A stretch of 64,000 nucleotides of DNA from Allolobophora icterica (GCA_963556255.1 OY744609.1:9946983-10010982), one strand, 5' to 3'. Positions 21,625-31,606 are shown, counted from the first letter of the stretch. The notes: generated from the sequence alone by a model not told the origin. Numbers and translations are program-made.

Positions 21625-24600
21625 GGATCTATGTAATTAATGAAAAAATATTACTAGAATGTTAATGTGCAAAAGGTCACTGAGAAATGTAGATCTTAGG
21701 CAATAATAATTTTGTGCTTTTGTTGAGAGCAACTATACAGAGTTTCCAGTGACGTGCTGTTTGTGATTAAGAAAACTGAAAATATAAGTGAACGAATGAA
21801 AATGTACGAACCTGAAAAGCCACGTGCTTAGAAGTGTGCCTTGGGATTTGCTTGTTCACTTGTCTCTCTGACTGAGCAATTTTAATAGTAGTTGTTTTGA
21901 ACAGTAAATGCTGAAGGTTTTGTACATTAGAGATTTTGTTGCACAGTTTCTCTTGGTGAAACCGGAATATTGTGAAATTCCGAGATTTGAAACCTGTTGT
22001 GAAGGTCTTGATGAAATTGTTTTACGATGTGCAAGAAGTTTCTGTTCTGTTTTGATTGCCTTTTGAATCTGTATTTGCAGAATTCAGCAGAAAGAAAAGT
22101 TGTCTCTCTGTTGTTGGGTTTTTATTCCTGATGGAGGTGAAATGATGCGTAGGGATGATGTTTGTTGCATTGGTTTTTCGTCATTGCATTGTGTGATTTT
22201 AGATTTGACCTTTCCAGAAACTCATTAGTCTACAAACACTGCTTTGCACAATCACAGCTATGGAGAATAAGTAATAACTGCTTGTCATTGACTCCTTTCC
22301 GTACATTCCGGGTGCTTTTGTTTTTCAGGGTATCCAATGGGTCGAGCAATGGATCCTGGCCGGATGCTGGACAACCGGCACTTTGGCCCGATGCCACCCA
22401 TGGCTGGACCACATCAGCCCCCGTTTACCGCTACAATGCCCCCCATGCAACCAACATATGATATCAGGTATTGAGTATTTTCAAAATAACGTATGACTTT
22501 CGTTGATTGTAGAACTCGTGCACGATGTACTTTTCTTTAATCTTAACTGTGCTGTATAAAGCATCTTATTTATTCTTCGGCTTCAGCTATGCTACGGCAC
22601 TGTATGTTGGACCTTTTTATTGTTATTATTGCAGTTATTTTTGCACTCGATTGCTTTGATTTGTGTGGCTTGGGTTTAATTAAGTACTGTAAACAGGTGG
22701 GAATTGCTGACAGTATCATTAGAAAGACAGACTGTAATGCTGCCAAATTGCAGAGAGATAGTAACACTTCTAGAAAGCTACATATATGAACAGAGTTACA
22801 GGTATGGTACAAAAGCTCAGTGCTTTTGTGCCGTATTGTGTCGTCAGTACCATTACGTACCTCACAGCACTTTTGTGAGGTACTTAGAAAGCCCTATTGT
22901 GTCTAGGTACTTATATATGCACGCATGCATACATACATTTCTTTTACCACCTCCTCCTTTACCTTTGCCTACTTCATGTTAGTTGGGTGTGTTTTTTGTT
23001 TCTTCTTAGCGCTGTGCGCTTCATGTTACTAGACAAACTGTGTGGGTCCCAGCCTTGTGTTGCATCAAATAACAATAGCATGTAGGACTGTTAAAGAGGT
23101 TTTCATTTCCAGTTTGCTCGACATTACTCGGAGCAATTGCTCAACTAGTTGGCCAGTATTTTTTCTTTCCATCATCTAATGTTATTTTGTTGGGGATTGA
23201 AGTGAATGGTTTTTCTGTCTGACAGCAGGACGCCGTACAACAACACTCCTCGCGGATATCATCAAAATCCGATCCCTGCACCCGTCACCCCAATAGAATC
23301 TCCCGCACAGGTCGCTCACGACGAGAACGTCAAATACATCAGCGACGGCAAGTCTTGATTCTCTATTAAACAATACATGGTACACAAACGAGTCCAAATT
23401 GTCATTTCAAGCTCTGTTGAAATAGACTGAGTTCTTTTCCTCAATTGTACCTTGGTAAATGCTGGTTGTATATATATCAGAATATATATATCACCTTTCA
23501 AGAATCCTCAAAGTTTCAGCTATGATGTAGAGTTGTGGATGCTATGACAGGGGTGGCGAACCTTTTTTAAGGCGCGTGCCAAAATGCTGCTAAATCATTA
23601 TTTTAAATACCATCGCGTGCCCCTCGGAATTTTGCACAGTATATAATTATTTTTCTGATATAGGTTTTAGCTAACAAAGCATAAAAAAATGAATTAAAGA
23701 TGTTATTTCAAAGATTGTTTTTGAATGGTGTTAAAATAAAGTCCTTCAACCAAGAAAATGAGGATTCCTACAGAGGTTTTGTATTTCTAAGTTTTAAATT
23801 TTGGGGACGCTCTGAATTCCGTGTGCCCAAAAAATTTCAACGCGTGCCACTTTGGGCACGCGTGCCATAGGTTCGCCATCCCTGTGCTATGAGAATGTTA
23901 CATTAACATTTTTTTTATAAATGACCATTTACAAGAAATGTTGTGTATTCAGAAAAGTGCTATATAAGTGACTGGTTGAAAATATTTTGTTTTGTTTTGT
24001 GTAGAGTGGAAACAGGTTGATGCTGAGTTTCACGGGAATGCGAGTAGTAAGTACATCCGTTCGGTCCGTGGTTGCAGATGCGAATGTATAGTTTCCTCTG
24101 CTCAAACCTCTACTGTTTGTTTCACTTGCCTTTGCTAACTTGACTTGGTGTCTTGTCTTTCTTTGACTCTTTCTCATCCTCAAGCACCTGTATTTGACTG
24201 ATTTCCCTGTACGTTGTGGACTCGTTTCCTTGTCCTTAATTAACTCATTTCCCTGTACGTTGTTGACTCGTTTCCTTGTCCTTAATTAACTCATTTCCCT
24301 TTCCTTAATTAACTCGGTTGCTTGTCCTTAATTAACTCATTTCTATGTCCTTAATTAACTCATTTCCCTGTCCTTAATTGACTCATTTGCCTTTCCTTAA
24401 TAGACTGATTTATCTTTCCTTGGTTGATTCAGTTTCCCATTCTTAATTAACTCATTTCCCTGTCCTTCATTAACTCATTTCTCCATCCTTAATTGACTCA
24501 TTTCCCTTTCCTTAATTGACTCATTTTACTTGTGTTTCCCTTGTCCTCAATTGACTCTTGCATTAGACCACTGTACATTCTGTCATTATGTTAGGGGTCA

Positions 24601-26904
24601 TCCATAAAGGACCTCCGCAATGAGGGGAGGGAGGGGTCATCCAAATGCAGACAAGGGGAGGTTATGACCAGTGCAGACGTCTGCTTCTTAATTTTTTTTA
24701 CATTTTTGATAGTTTTTTAACACCACCTTGTTTCAACCTTCCCTGAAAGACGAAAAGGTCTGTGAGGTGATTGCCTAAAACCTCATGCATGGTGTAAACT
24801 TTACTGTGACTTTAAAGAGGCTTTTATTACTGCAAATCCTGATATGAAACCCGAACTGTCACTTAAACGTGCACAGGAACTGTGGAATAATTGTTAAAGG
24901 AATGAGGATGACATTGAAAATTGGCTTTGGCATGCAAAGTTCTGCAAAGGGGAGGGTCAATTGTAGACAGGGGGAGAGAGGGGTCCAAAGTAGGTCATAT
25001 TTTGTGGGCATCCTTTATGAATGACCCCTTATGGGAATACTGCAATAGTCTTAAGTTCATCTAAAAACCAAGTTGCTTTGATGAAATAGCAACAGCGACT
25101 TGTATGTACATATGTATGTGTTTATGTAAATGTGTATATTGTTATTGTTATTAATTGGTAATTTCTATCGCACTGGTGTGTAGTGCACAAGGTAAAAACC
25201 GATGGCACACCAGAACTAAGTTATAATCAGGTCAATATCCAGAACATCAGTCCGTTAAGACAGAGAGGCAGTCTGCAGTGGATAAGCAATTTGAAAAACT
25301 TGAAAAAGGTATGCCTTGAACCAAGAACGAGTAACATCTATGACTGAGCAGGATGAATAGATACAGGGAGAGAGAGCATTCCAAAATAAGCAACAGGAAA
25401 GGTCGTTGAGTAAAACCAGATTTAGTCCTAGGTATGATCAGAGAAAGAATCAGATGACCTCATTGAACAAGTCTGAGGAATCGAGAACGACATGAAATAA
25501 TTTGGTTGGCCAACATTTAATGTACGTGGACATATACTATATCTATAGTTTATTGATGTATATTATATCTATGCTTTCATAGATTTATTTATTTTATATA
25601 TACTATGTCTATACTTTTTAACTGTGTTTACCAATTGGTTAATAAGCAGTATACTTATACTTACTGACTTACTCTATTGTCTCTTTTTCGTAGCTCAGAT
25701 CCAGTACTACCAGGAGAAGGTTCCAAACAGTCAGCTTGCCGGTCAGTGTGAGTTTTCTCTTCAAAACAAGACTCTAAAATATGCAATTCAGAGCTTAAAG
25801 AACCAAAGCTGCCATCGTGGTTCCATTGCCTTGGTCTGTGAACTGAATAATATCTAATAGCAATGAGACATCAAGCAGCAATGGTTATATCTAACAATAC
25901 TTGAAACAGCAAGCATTCTCCTGATGTCATTGTGGGCAGTAATGTTGATGACATATGGTAAACCCTAAACAATTCAAGTTGCTCTACAAGTTATTTACAG
26001 ATGATTATATTACAGGGCACTAGTAGCCTTTATGATGCAGAACATCTGCACGGAAGTTTGGCAAATGTCCCTTTGTGGGGAAAATCCCTTGTTGTTCCCC
26101 GTTAGCTACATGGGCCAAGCCATGAACTGTTCAGATTTTGATAACTTTACCCCCACAAGAGCCCACATACTGTGTTTTCAAAGTAATGTTTTTGCTTGTA
26201 ATGTTCACCTTGTACCAACAGTGTTTACAATCATATCTGAGCCGGACCCATGTGCATTTGTTGAAGGCTCTTACTTGGGCATAGATAATTACTGGTGCTA
26301 CTGAAACATTTCCTTGTAGTGACGCTTTATTGTGTTGCATTACACAGTGATTGCTGACCGTAGCCATAATTTTTCTGCTGATTTTTATTTAGTTTTCATT
26401 ACGGTATTCTAGTGCATAGCGTGCATGTCAGAGGTTCAAAGCTGAACCAGATCCAAAAGATGTTTTGAGATTTCTGTTCTGCTAGACCCTCTGACGAAGT
26501 TGGATATGAGTAAACTGATCATGTACTGTCAGTGCATATATCCAGTGGCAATAGAGAAGACGCCACCCGCCTTCATATGCCGAGGCTAAGAAAGTGAAGT
26601 CACTAACACCTCAAGCCCATGACTGCTTTTCTTATGTATACATGCATGTTTGTATATATGTATGTATGTACGTACGTAGACACTAACTCACTAAACACTA
26701 TACGACGGTATACTAAAAGTGACTGTGAACCAATGCTCGTTGTTAAAGTGGTAAACTATACTAATGCCTTTTAAGTACCTCACAAAAATGTGTTAGCGTA
26801 AGTGACTCATCTTCTCCGTCTAATGTATTTTGTATTTGACTGTAGGTTTTCAGGCGTTCGACCTTGAGCAGTTTGCATCCAGCCGATCGATTAAGCCGCA
26901 GTGA
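13126..26904 (+). CDS. MCRIP/FAM195 homologue with tandem microexons (14 coding exons)
   Basis: Coding exons: 13126-13186, 15885-15917, 16354-16389, 17579-17611, 17979-18035, 19085-19117, 19433-19468, 20421-20489, 21293-21331, 22329-22467, 23226-23347, 24005-24046, 25694-25741 and 26846-26904. Lengths sum to 807 nt, 268 residues. The C-terminal third matches MAPK-regulated corepressor-interacting proteins: AHDENVKYISDEWKQV, then YYQEKVPNSQLAG, then FQAFDLEQF. In vertebrates these are small proteins of about 100-160 residues that bind the CtBP corepressor (MCRIP1) and associate with DDX6 and stress granules. The N-terminus here is longer: an RGG-type start (NRGYTSRGGQRG) then short Gly/Arg/Asn repeats encoded by microexons, then a Met/Pro-rich stretch. 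All junctions up to exon 10 and after exon 11 are phase 1. Intron 11 uses a GC donor. The family call is firm; internal microexon use is inferred from splice phase and repetition. Confidence 0.85.
14338..14495. repeat. (ATAC/ATGC)n microsatellite
   Basis: Mixed ATGC and ATAC tetranucleotides, with a pure ATAC run of about 50 bp, in MCRIP intron 1. Confidence 0.95.
15495..15745 (+). mobile_element. tRNA-derived SINE, family 1
   Basis: Box A TAGTGGTTAGC and box B GGGTTCAAATCCC lie in a tRNA-like head. They are followed by a body ending AGGCTAAGAAAATGAAGTTT then CACTTCATACCCATGGC. The same 3' domain recurs at 26405, 41765 (minus) and 56195 (minus). Confidence 0.75.
15885..15917 (+). CDS. MCRIP microexon 2 (33 nt)
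   Basis: Acceptor TTTAAATAG, donor GTTGGT. Phase 1 to 1; peptide AQYFHNGRCHG. The flanking intron sequence resembles that around exons 3, 4, 6 and 7. Confidence 0.7.
16354..16389 (+). CDS. MCRIP microexon 3 (36 nt)
   Basis: Acceptor GTTTAAATAG, donor GTCTGT. Phase 1 to 1; peptide APNFPNSRGGHQ. Confidence 0.7.
16727..17424. mobile_element. Possible piggyBac-type MITE
   Basis: Flanked by TTAA on both sides (16723-16726 and 17425-17428), with inverted ends beginning CAC (CACACTGAACGCG and CACTTTGGCAGC). An inverted GTACGAGTTAACTCGTA-like pair lies just inside the left end. End similarity is short, so the assignment rests mainly on the TTAA sites. Confidence 0.4.
17579..17611 (+). CDS. MCRIP microexon 4 (33 nt)
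   Basis: Acceptor CACTTATAG, donor GTTAGT. Phase 1 to 1; peptide VYNFQNGRCYW. This is the least similar microexon at the DNA level, but it keeps length, phase and the F-x-N-G-R core. Confidence 0.62.
17979..18035 (+). CDS. MCRIP exon 5 (57 nt)
   Basis: Donor GTAAGT. The TTAG acceptor keeps phase 1 to 1 and gives GRQRVQMPQLGLRPRFQGQ; the CAG four bases upstream would shift the frame. The peptide is Gln/Arg-rich and unlike the F-x-N-G-R units. Confidence 0.65.
18480..18775. repeat. 20-bp minisatellite in MCRIP intron 5
   Basis: Tandem copies of TGTTTGATTGAAAACCATTC, exact for several units (about 18560-18660) and diverged on both sides. A single stray copy lies at 18823-18840. Confidence 0.95.
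19085..19117 (+). CDS. MCRIP microexon 6 (33 nt)
   Basis: Acceptor CTTATTTAG, donor GTTGGT. Phase 1 to 1; peptide APNFPNRQGHG, nearly the same as microexon 3. Confidence 0.7.
19433..19468 (+). CDS. MCRIP microexon 7 (36 nt)
   Basis: Acceptor TTTATATAG, donor GTTGGT. Phase 1 to 1; peptide APEFQNGRGRGG. Confidence 0.7.
19854..20172. mobile_element. hAT MITE in MCRIP intron 7
   Basis: Inverted ends CAGGGCTGTAGT are flanked by the perfect 8-bp duplication CAGATGAG (19846-19853 and 20173-20180). The interior has a repeated GAGTATACGCTGTATACCC block. Confidence 0.88.
20421..20489 (+). CDS. MCRIP exon 8 (69 nt)
   Basis: Acceptor CATGCTAG, donor GTTAGT. This acceptor is the one that preserves phase 1 to 1; peptide VFFPHRQKIQFSQQC then IQPFSRGQ. 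Closer CAG acceptors exist but break the frame, so the exact 5' border is less certain than for the microexons. Confidence 0.5.
21293..21331 (+). CDS. MCRIP microexon 9 (39 nt)
   Basis: Acceptor GATGTACCAG, donor GTTTGT. Phase 1 to 1; peptide ASFQCRRNGRGHR, again with an N-G-R core. Confidence 0.68.
21574..21624. repeat. (AAT)n microsatellite
   Basis: About 17 AAT triplets in MCRIP intron 9. Confidence 0.95.
22329..22467 (+). CDS. MCRIP exon 10, Met/Pro-rich linker
   Basis: 139 nt; acceptor TTTTTCAG, donor GTATTG, phase 1 to 2. Begins GYPMGRAMDPGRMLDNRHF and continues with MPPMAGPHQPPF and MPPMQPTYDI. Confidence 0.8.
23226..23347 (+). CDS. MCRIP exon 11, TP/SP linker and AHDENV motif
   Basis: 122 nt with the upstream acceptor, or 119 nt if the second AG of the GACAGCAG pair is used (adds or drops one Ser/Arg position). 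It encodes RTPYNNTPRGYHQNPIPAP then VTPIESPAQ and AHDENVKYISD. Several Thr-Pro and Ser-Pro sites lie just before AHDENV, where ERK sites occur in MCRIP1. The donor is GCAAGT. Confidence 0.88.
23548..23884. mobile_element. hAT MITE in the GC-AG intron of MCRIP
   Basis: Inverted ends CAGGGGTGGCGAACCT / AGGTTCGCCATCCCTG are flanked by the perfect 8-bp duplication TGCTATGA (23540-23547 and 23885-23892). The ends are of the widespread hAT type. 337 bp, no coding capacity. Confidence 0.92.
24005..24046 (+). CDS. MCRIP exon 12
   Basis: 42 nt; acceptor TTGTGTAG, donor GTAAGT. It completes D-E-W-K-Q-V with the split codon and encodes WKQVDAEFHGNAS, the conserved W-x-x-V segment of the family. Confidence 0.88.
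24185..24555. repeat. About 23-bp minisatellite (CCTTAATTAACTCATTTCCCTGT)n, read as units
   Basis: Roughly 16 diverged copies of a unit containing TTAATTAACTCATTTCCCT fill this part of MCRIP intron 12. Confidence 0.9.
24594..25028. mobile_element. Harbinger-like MITE in MCRIP intron 12
   Basis: Inverted ends GGGGTCATCCATAAAGGA and CATCCTTTATGAATGACCCC are flanked by the 3-bp duplication TTA (24591-24593 and 25029-25031). This is the best preserved copy of the family also seen at 3403-4876. Confidence 0.82.
25694..25741 (+). CDS. MCRIP exon 13
   Basis: 48 nt; acceptor TTTCGTAG, donor GTCAGT. It encodes QIQYYQEKVPNSQLA, matching the Y-x-E-K-V-P-N-P-x-L motif of the family. Confidence 0.9.
26405..26635 (+). 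mobile_element. tRNA-derived SINE, family 1, decayed
   Basis: A tRNA-like head (GAGGTTCAAAGCTGA near box B) is followed by the family 3' domain GCCGAGGCTAAGAAAGTGAAG then CACCTCAAGCCCATG, as at 15495. It lies just upstream of the last MCRIP exon. Confidence 0.6.
26846..26904 (+). CDS. MCRIP terminal exon
   Basis: 59 nt with the TGA stop; acceptor GACTGTAG. It encodes FQAFDLEQFASSRSIKPQ. It aligns with the family C-terminal F-x-P-I-D-L segment, but the proline and the serine of the vertebrate CtBP-binding PIDLS motif are replaced (AFDLE). Confidence 0.88.
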
Positions 26905-27141
26905 GATCATGGACTTTAGTGTGAAGGAGATGGTGGACTTTTACATTAAGCATAGAATTGTCATCGTTAAAGCTGCGTCTCAGTCGCCAAGAGGACATTT
27001 TAAAACGCTGTCATCTTGTTATTGCTTCCTAACTCAGTCGTTCAGAGCATTTGTTTAGCACCTTTTTCAGAACCTCCCAAGTCAATCAGAAACCGAGAGT
27101 GGGGTCGTGGAATCTATAGTACCTCTGAAAGCATTTTTAAT

Positions 27142-27147
27142 AATAAA
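27142..27147 (+). other. Candidate MCRIP polyadenylation signal
   Basis: AATAAA 238 bp after the MCRIP stop codon. No other canonical signal lies closer. Confidence 0.45.
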
Positions 27148-27539
27148 TGTTAATGTTAAAAATGAAATGTTTATTGCACCATAAAAGAACTCATGCACTT
27201 CTTAATCGCAGCGCTGAATATCCTAAGTTCAACTTCTCCAATGCCTCCCACTTGACCATCTCAGAATTGGCAGAAATTTTAACCACACATCGCAAGTTTT
27301 ATTAGATAGACGGGCCAATTTATGCAATATTTAAAATGCTTTCAGCGATGTTGCAGATTCCACGATCCCACTCTTAGAAGGCATTTAGTGAACCTTTGAG
27401 AGGTCCAAAATTTATAGTAGCGACTATCATCTGATGCCTTGATCATTACTACGGTGATGATATGGAAGCTATCGGATTTTTATTTATTTTCCTACTAGTC
27501 ATGGTCTAGCAGGGTATAAAATACAAGTATTTGATATTG

Positions 27540-27690
27540 CCCTCCTTCCAGTGTTCAGAAGTGCACACGACCATACGACAGAACATCGATGGCAATGAGC
27601 TATTGTGAATGAACGACTTGCTCAAGACCCCTACACACCGTATTGTTTGCTGAGCGCTCTAACCAGTCAACCGCCGTGCGACACACTTGT
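27540..27690 (-). mobile_element. tRNA-like SINE head (minus), tentative
   Basis: The minus strand reads TGGTTAGAGCGCTCAGC, a good box A, about 25 bp inside a tRNA-like start. A clear box B is not obvious. Plain intergenic repeat is the alternative. Confidence 0.35.
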
Positions 27691-27961
27691 AACGGAGCAA
27701 TGAGATCGTGAACCCAACCCCTCCCTCCCCGTGGTCCGTTCACAACAAACACGAATGTGTCAAGTACAACTCGGTGTGGAGACTGATTGCTTTACAGAGC
27801 ATTCGTTCTTGTTTGTTTCACATTAGTGTTTGCAACTCTTGGCTGCAACAGCTATCGGCTACAGTGCATCGGATGTTAAGAAGTTGTGATTTTGTAGTTG
27901 GGTGGGTAAGTGCAGGTGGGAGACTCGGGCTGCTAAAATGCATCTCATTGGGAAGGCAGTC

Positions 27962-27966
<5 letters not shown>

Positions 27967-28006
<40 letters not shown>

Positions 28007-28009
28007 AAG
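27967..28009. repeat. (GA)n microsatellite
   Basis: About 20 GA dinucleotides with one interruption. Confidence 0.95.
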
Positions 28010-28348
28010 ACCTATGCATCTATGGGAGATCAGAGACGAAGGATGGGAGGTTGTGGAGAGAAATGGGGCAGGAGACTGGTGGGGTCAGGGCCTGTTTTTG
28101 GCCACCAGTAACAGAATGGCAGGCCTTTTATGGGTCCAAAGAACGTGGCTGTTTGGGCTGACTAGTGATGTTTTAGTTTTGCCTCGAGTTTTAGTTTCAG
28201 TTATTATTAGTTTCCCGTGCTAGGTGTTTTAGTTATTAGTTTTCGTTTTTACATCTAGTTTTAGTTATAGTTAATAAAAACTGAAACCTCCTAGTTTCAG
28301 TTTTATTTTGTTTAGTTTTCGTTTTAGTTCCAGTTATTTGGTCACTGA

Positions 28349-28811
28349 CAGTGGCGTCTAACCCCCCAAAAGTAAATGGAGAATCAACCCCCCAAATTTA
28401 CCCCCTGAAATACACATTGTGGTGTTTTCTGAGATTCTGCAGTGGGAGAGACGCCAATCGTCTTTGATATGACGGCGTCGTAAAATAAACGAATTAATCA
28501 GCCTACAGATTAATGGATGACTTAGCTGAATGTTTTCTACTTTAGGCCCTAATAGGTGCTGAGTCTACGTCTAGATTGACAGTGCCCAAAGAGAGTCAGA
28601 GCAATTATCGCGCATAGCGCGAAAAATTTTTTTTGACCTTTTCGGATTTTAAATATTTTGCTTTGTTGGATTTGGTTATATTATCACACTGGACAAAAGA
28701 GCTATCATGAAAAATGCAACCCCCCACTTTCAGTCAAAATATGTCAAACCCCCCACTTTTGAAGTTCGATGGAGATCGTTCTCCACACTCCACCATTGGT
28801 AGACGCCACTG
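28349..28811. mobile_element. hAT MITE nested in 28163-30178
   Basis: Inverted ends CAGTGGCGTCTA / TAGACGCCACTG are flanked by the perfect 8-bp duplication GTCACTGA (28341-28348 and 28812-28819). It has CCCCCCA blocks near both ends. Confidence 0.9.
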
Positions 28812-29074
28812 GTCACTGATAGTCTGGTACTTATCCATCGTGAATGTACATCAATTTATTACAAAAAGCAATCATCAGGTTTACAGCAAGGTGTTCAGTA
28901 TGGTAGTATGCCATGCACGTATACATGTTTAGCCTTTTAATGACTGTTAAATTTAGTTTCAACACATTGGAAAATGCTAACAGTTGAAGATAACGAGCTT
29001 CGATGTAAGTCATGTAACTGCACAAACTGCCGACTAAAAAGATTAGTAAATGACGTGATTCTGAAGACTAGTAA

Positions 29075-29533
29075 GGGGCCGTCCATATATTACGTACGCA
29101 AAGAGGGGGGGAGGGGGGTCAGATTTTGGCGATTTTGCGTACGGGTGCGTACGGGGGGGAGGGGGTGGCCGAAATGTGTACGTACGCAAAATAAATTTCG
29201 AATTATGACGTCCACATTAGCCTATTTATAACTCTGTATTGTCCTATAGTCGTCCGATGGCATTTTATTACATGATATAAAAGCCATGTGAAGTTATTCT
29301 GTGCTGTGAACGAGACACCTATAATTTGTCTATATTGGCCCTCACTCATCCTTCAATCTGGCCTAAAGTGCAGAGAGACACTTTCTGTGGCTGGTCTTCT
29401 CGTGGGGGGGGGGGTGTGCGTCAAGCGTACGTACGCAGGGGGGGGGGTGCGGAAGAAAGTACGCTTGCGTACAGGGGGGGGGAGGGGGTCCAATTTTCCC
29501 GAATTTTTGCGTACGTAATATATGGACGGCCCC
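29075..29533. mobile_element. Harbinger-like MITE, copy 1 of 3
   Basis: Inverted ends GGGGCCGTCCATATATTACG and CGTAATATATGGACGGCCCC are flanked by TAA (29072-29074 and 29534-29536). Inside each end is TACGTACGCAAA plus a long G run. Nearly identical to 30249-30709. Confidence 0.87.
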
Positions 29534-30248
29534 TAAGTAACTGTAGCGGGATGGACGTTTCACAGATCGAGTAATGACTTCCGGTGGTTCCGTGGTTCTT
29601 AATGACTCGTCATTGCAAAAGATTTAAGGATAATGAGTTGGGGCTACTGGCCTACTGCGTCCGTTGGCAACTTGGGTTATAACTGAAATGCGCTTAATTA
29701 GCACCAATTAGAAACGCTGCGGCCGCTGGGAATGGGAACTTGGGATGATCACTAACGCTGGCCGCTGGGTTTATCTCTTAAACGATTGGCATCACTGGTT
29801 AGAAGCTGTCAGGAAATGTTAACCTGTGGCCCGACTGCGTCCGGAATAATTACTTAGGGAGGTGGTTAACTGGGGGAGCTATGTTCGATAAATCATGAAA
29901 TGATGAAAACCAATAATCGCGATGGTCCTACAGCTAGCCTATAGGTTTTCGTTGGGCGTTTTAGTTTTGGTTTTCGTTATATATATGTTTTCGTTATTAA
30001 TTTATTATTACTTTTGACTTTTAGTTTCAGTTATCGTTTTTCGTGGGTTCCGCTAGTTTTAGTTTTTATTTCGTTATCGTTTTTGTATAAGTTTTCGTTT
30101 TCGTTTTAGTTAACTAAAACCTTAAGTTTTCGTTAACAAAGGTTTTCGTTTTCGTTACCGCTAACGAAAACAACAGTAGGGCTGACTACCCCAAATTAAA
30201 CAATATTATATAACAAATATGCCAATACCGTCTCGACATTTAACGTAA

Positions 30249-30709
30249 GGGGCCGTCCATATATTACGTACGCAAAGAGGGGGGGGCAGGGGGGTCAGAT
30301 TTTGGCGATTTTGCGTACGGGTGCGTACGGGGGGGGGGGAGGGGGTGGCCGAAATGTGTACGTACGCAAAATAAATTTCGAATTATGACGTCCACATTAG
30401 CCTATCTATAACTCTGTATTGTCCTATAGTCGTCCGATGGCATTTTATTACATGATATAAAAGCCATGTGAAGTTATTCTGTGCTGTGAACGAGACACCT
30501 ATAATTTGTCTATATTGGCCCTCACTCATCCTTCAATCTGGCCTAAAGTGCAGAGAGACACTTTCTGCGGCTGGTCTTCTCGGGGGGGGGGTGTGCGTCA
30601 AGCGTACGTACGCAGGGGGGGGGGTGCGGAAGAAAGTACGCTTGCGTACAGGGGGGGGAGGGGGTCCAATTTTCCCGAATTTTTGCGTACGTAATATATG
30701 GACGGCCCC
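30249..30709. mobile_element. Harbinger-like MITE, copy 2 of 3
   Basis: Same ends as copy 1, flanked by TAA (30246-30248 and 30710-30712). Apart from G-run lengths and a few substitutions it matches copy 1 throughout, so both are young. The open frame across the middle is shared by copies but covers G runs and inverted repeat, so I do not call it a gene. Confidence 0.87.
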
Positions 30710-31315
30710 TAAAGCAAAACTTCGGTATATCGAACTTCGGTATTTCGAGCTTCTGGTTATATTGAATAGCAGTAATGGCCTGGCCGACAATCAATCCAAA
30801 CACATACAAACATAGCTGTTTTATCGAACCTGCTCTGCATCTCAATGCTGTTGGTCTAGTTGTAACTGACTGATGAATAATTAAGTGTTTCCCGACTGCC
30901 GACTGCTAAGAGACAAGACTGATTGACCTTTATGTCTGGTAACTGGGAGGGGTCACTGGTCAGTCTATGTGTACATTAAGTTCTTTATCGTATTGTAGCC
31001 TCATTGCCTCGTACGGTAGTCCTGTTGTTCAGTGACGGATTTAACTATAGGAGAGGGACGACTTCCCGCGCCTTACTTGGCTATATTCCGGCGCCTTCAT
31101 ATCAAGTCCAGTCCAGTGTGCGGTGAGCTGTAGAACGTGGCGCCTAGAGCTCTGGGATTCCCCGTGCCCGAACGCAAGCAACCCTGGATCTCGTCGCCGC
31201 TATTGCCTCTGCAAGGGTGTTTCGTTGCCCATATTACAAGGACTGACCTGGCCAAACCTACTTCTTGTTAGTGACCATTACGATCTTTACTACAAAAGTG
31301 TGCAATTTAATAATA

Positions 31316-31606
31316 GCGTCGCAAAAGAGAAAGAATGCACTGACAGTTGTCAAATGGTGGGTCGAATGTCACGACATTGAAAATCTTTTCACATGTTGCT
31401 GAACTTGAGCGCACAATAAGCACAGGTTCATGTAGGCAGGCCCTCTGATTATTTTATAAAACATTAATCAGACAGAGGGCCTGCCTACATGAACATGTGC
31501 GTATTATGCGCTCAAGTTCAGCAACATTTGCAAAGGTTTTCGGTGTCGTGACATTCTATCCATCTAACAACAGTACTCTTAGTGCATTCTTGCTCTTTTG
31601 TGACGC
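31316..31606. repeat. Long near-palindrome (foldback)
   Basis: Arms 31316-31447 and 31473-31606 are inverted copies around a 25-bp AT-rich loop. The inner 65 bp are about 90% identical (for example TTGCTGAACTTGAGCGC against its inverse). Similarity decays outward and may reach about 31230-31690. A transcript would fold into a dsRNA hairpin of about 130 bp. I cannot assign it to a transposon family. Confidence 0.85.

Larger units (their letters stand above)
28163..30178. mobile_element. hAT-like element with two nested insertions
   Basis: Perfect 8-bp duplication GGGCTGAC (28155-28162 and 30179-30186) flanks ends TAGTGATGTTTTAGTTTTG and, inverted, TACTGTTGTTTTCGTTAGC. Subterminal sequence is full of TTTTAGTTTTCGTT repeats. 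It contains the hAT MITE 28349-28811 and the Harbinger-like MITE 29075-29533. No transposase recognised. Confidence 0.75.

Noticed and set aside
27708..28223. 171-codon plus-strand frame downstream of MCRIP
   Set aside because: It runs through a (GA)n repeat and into the border of a hAT element; no family resemblance.
30468..30815. 115-codon frame shared with the copy at 29288
   Set aside because: It lies inside the MITE, crosses G runs and the terminal inverted repeat, and is not a transposase pattern.
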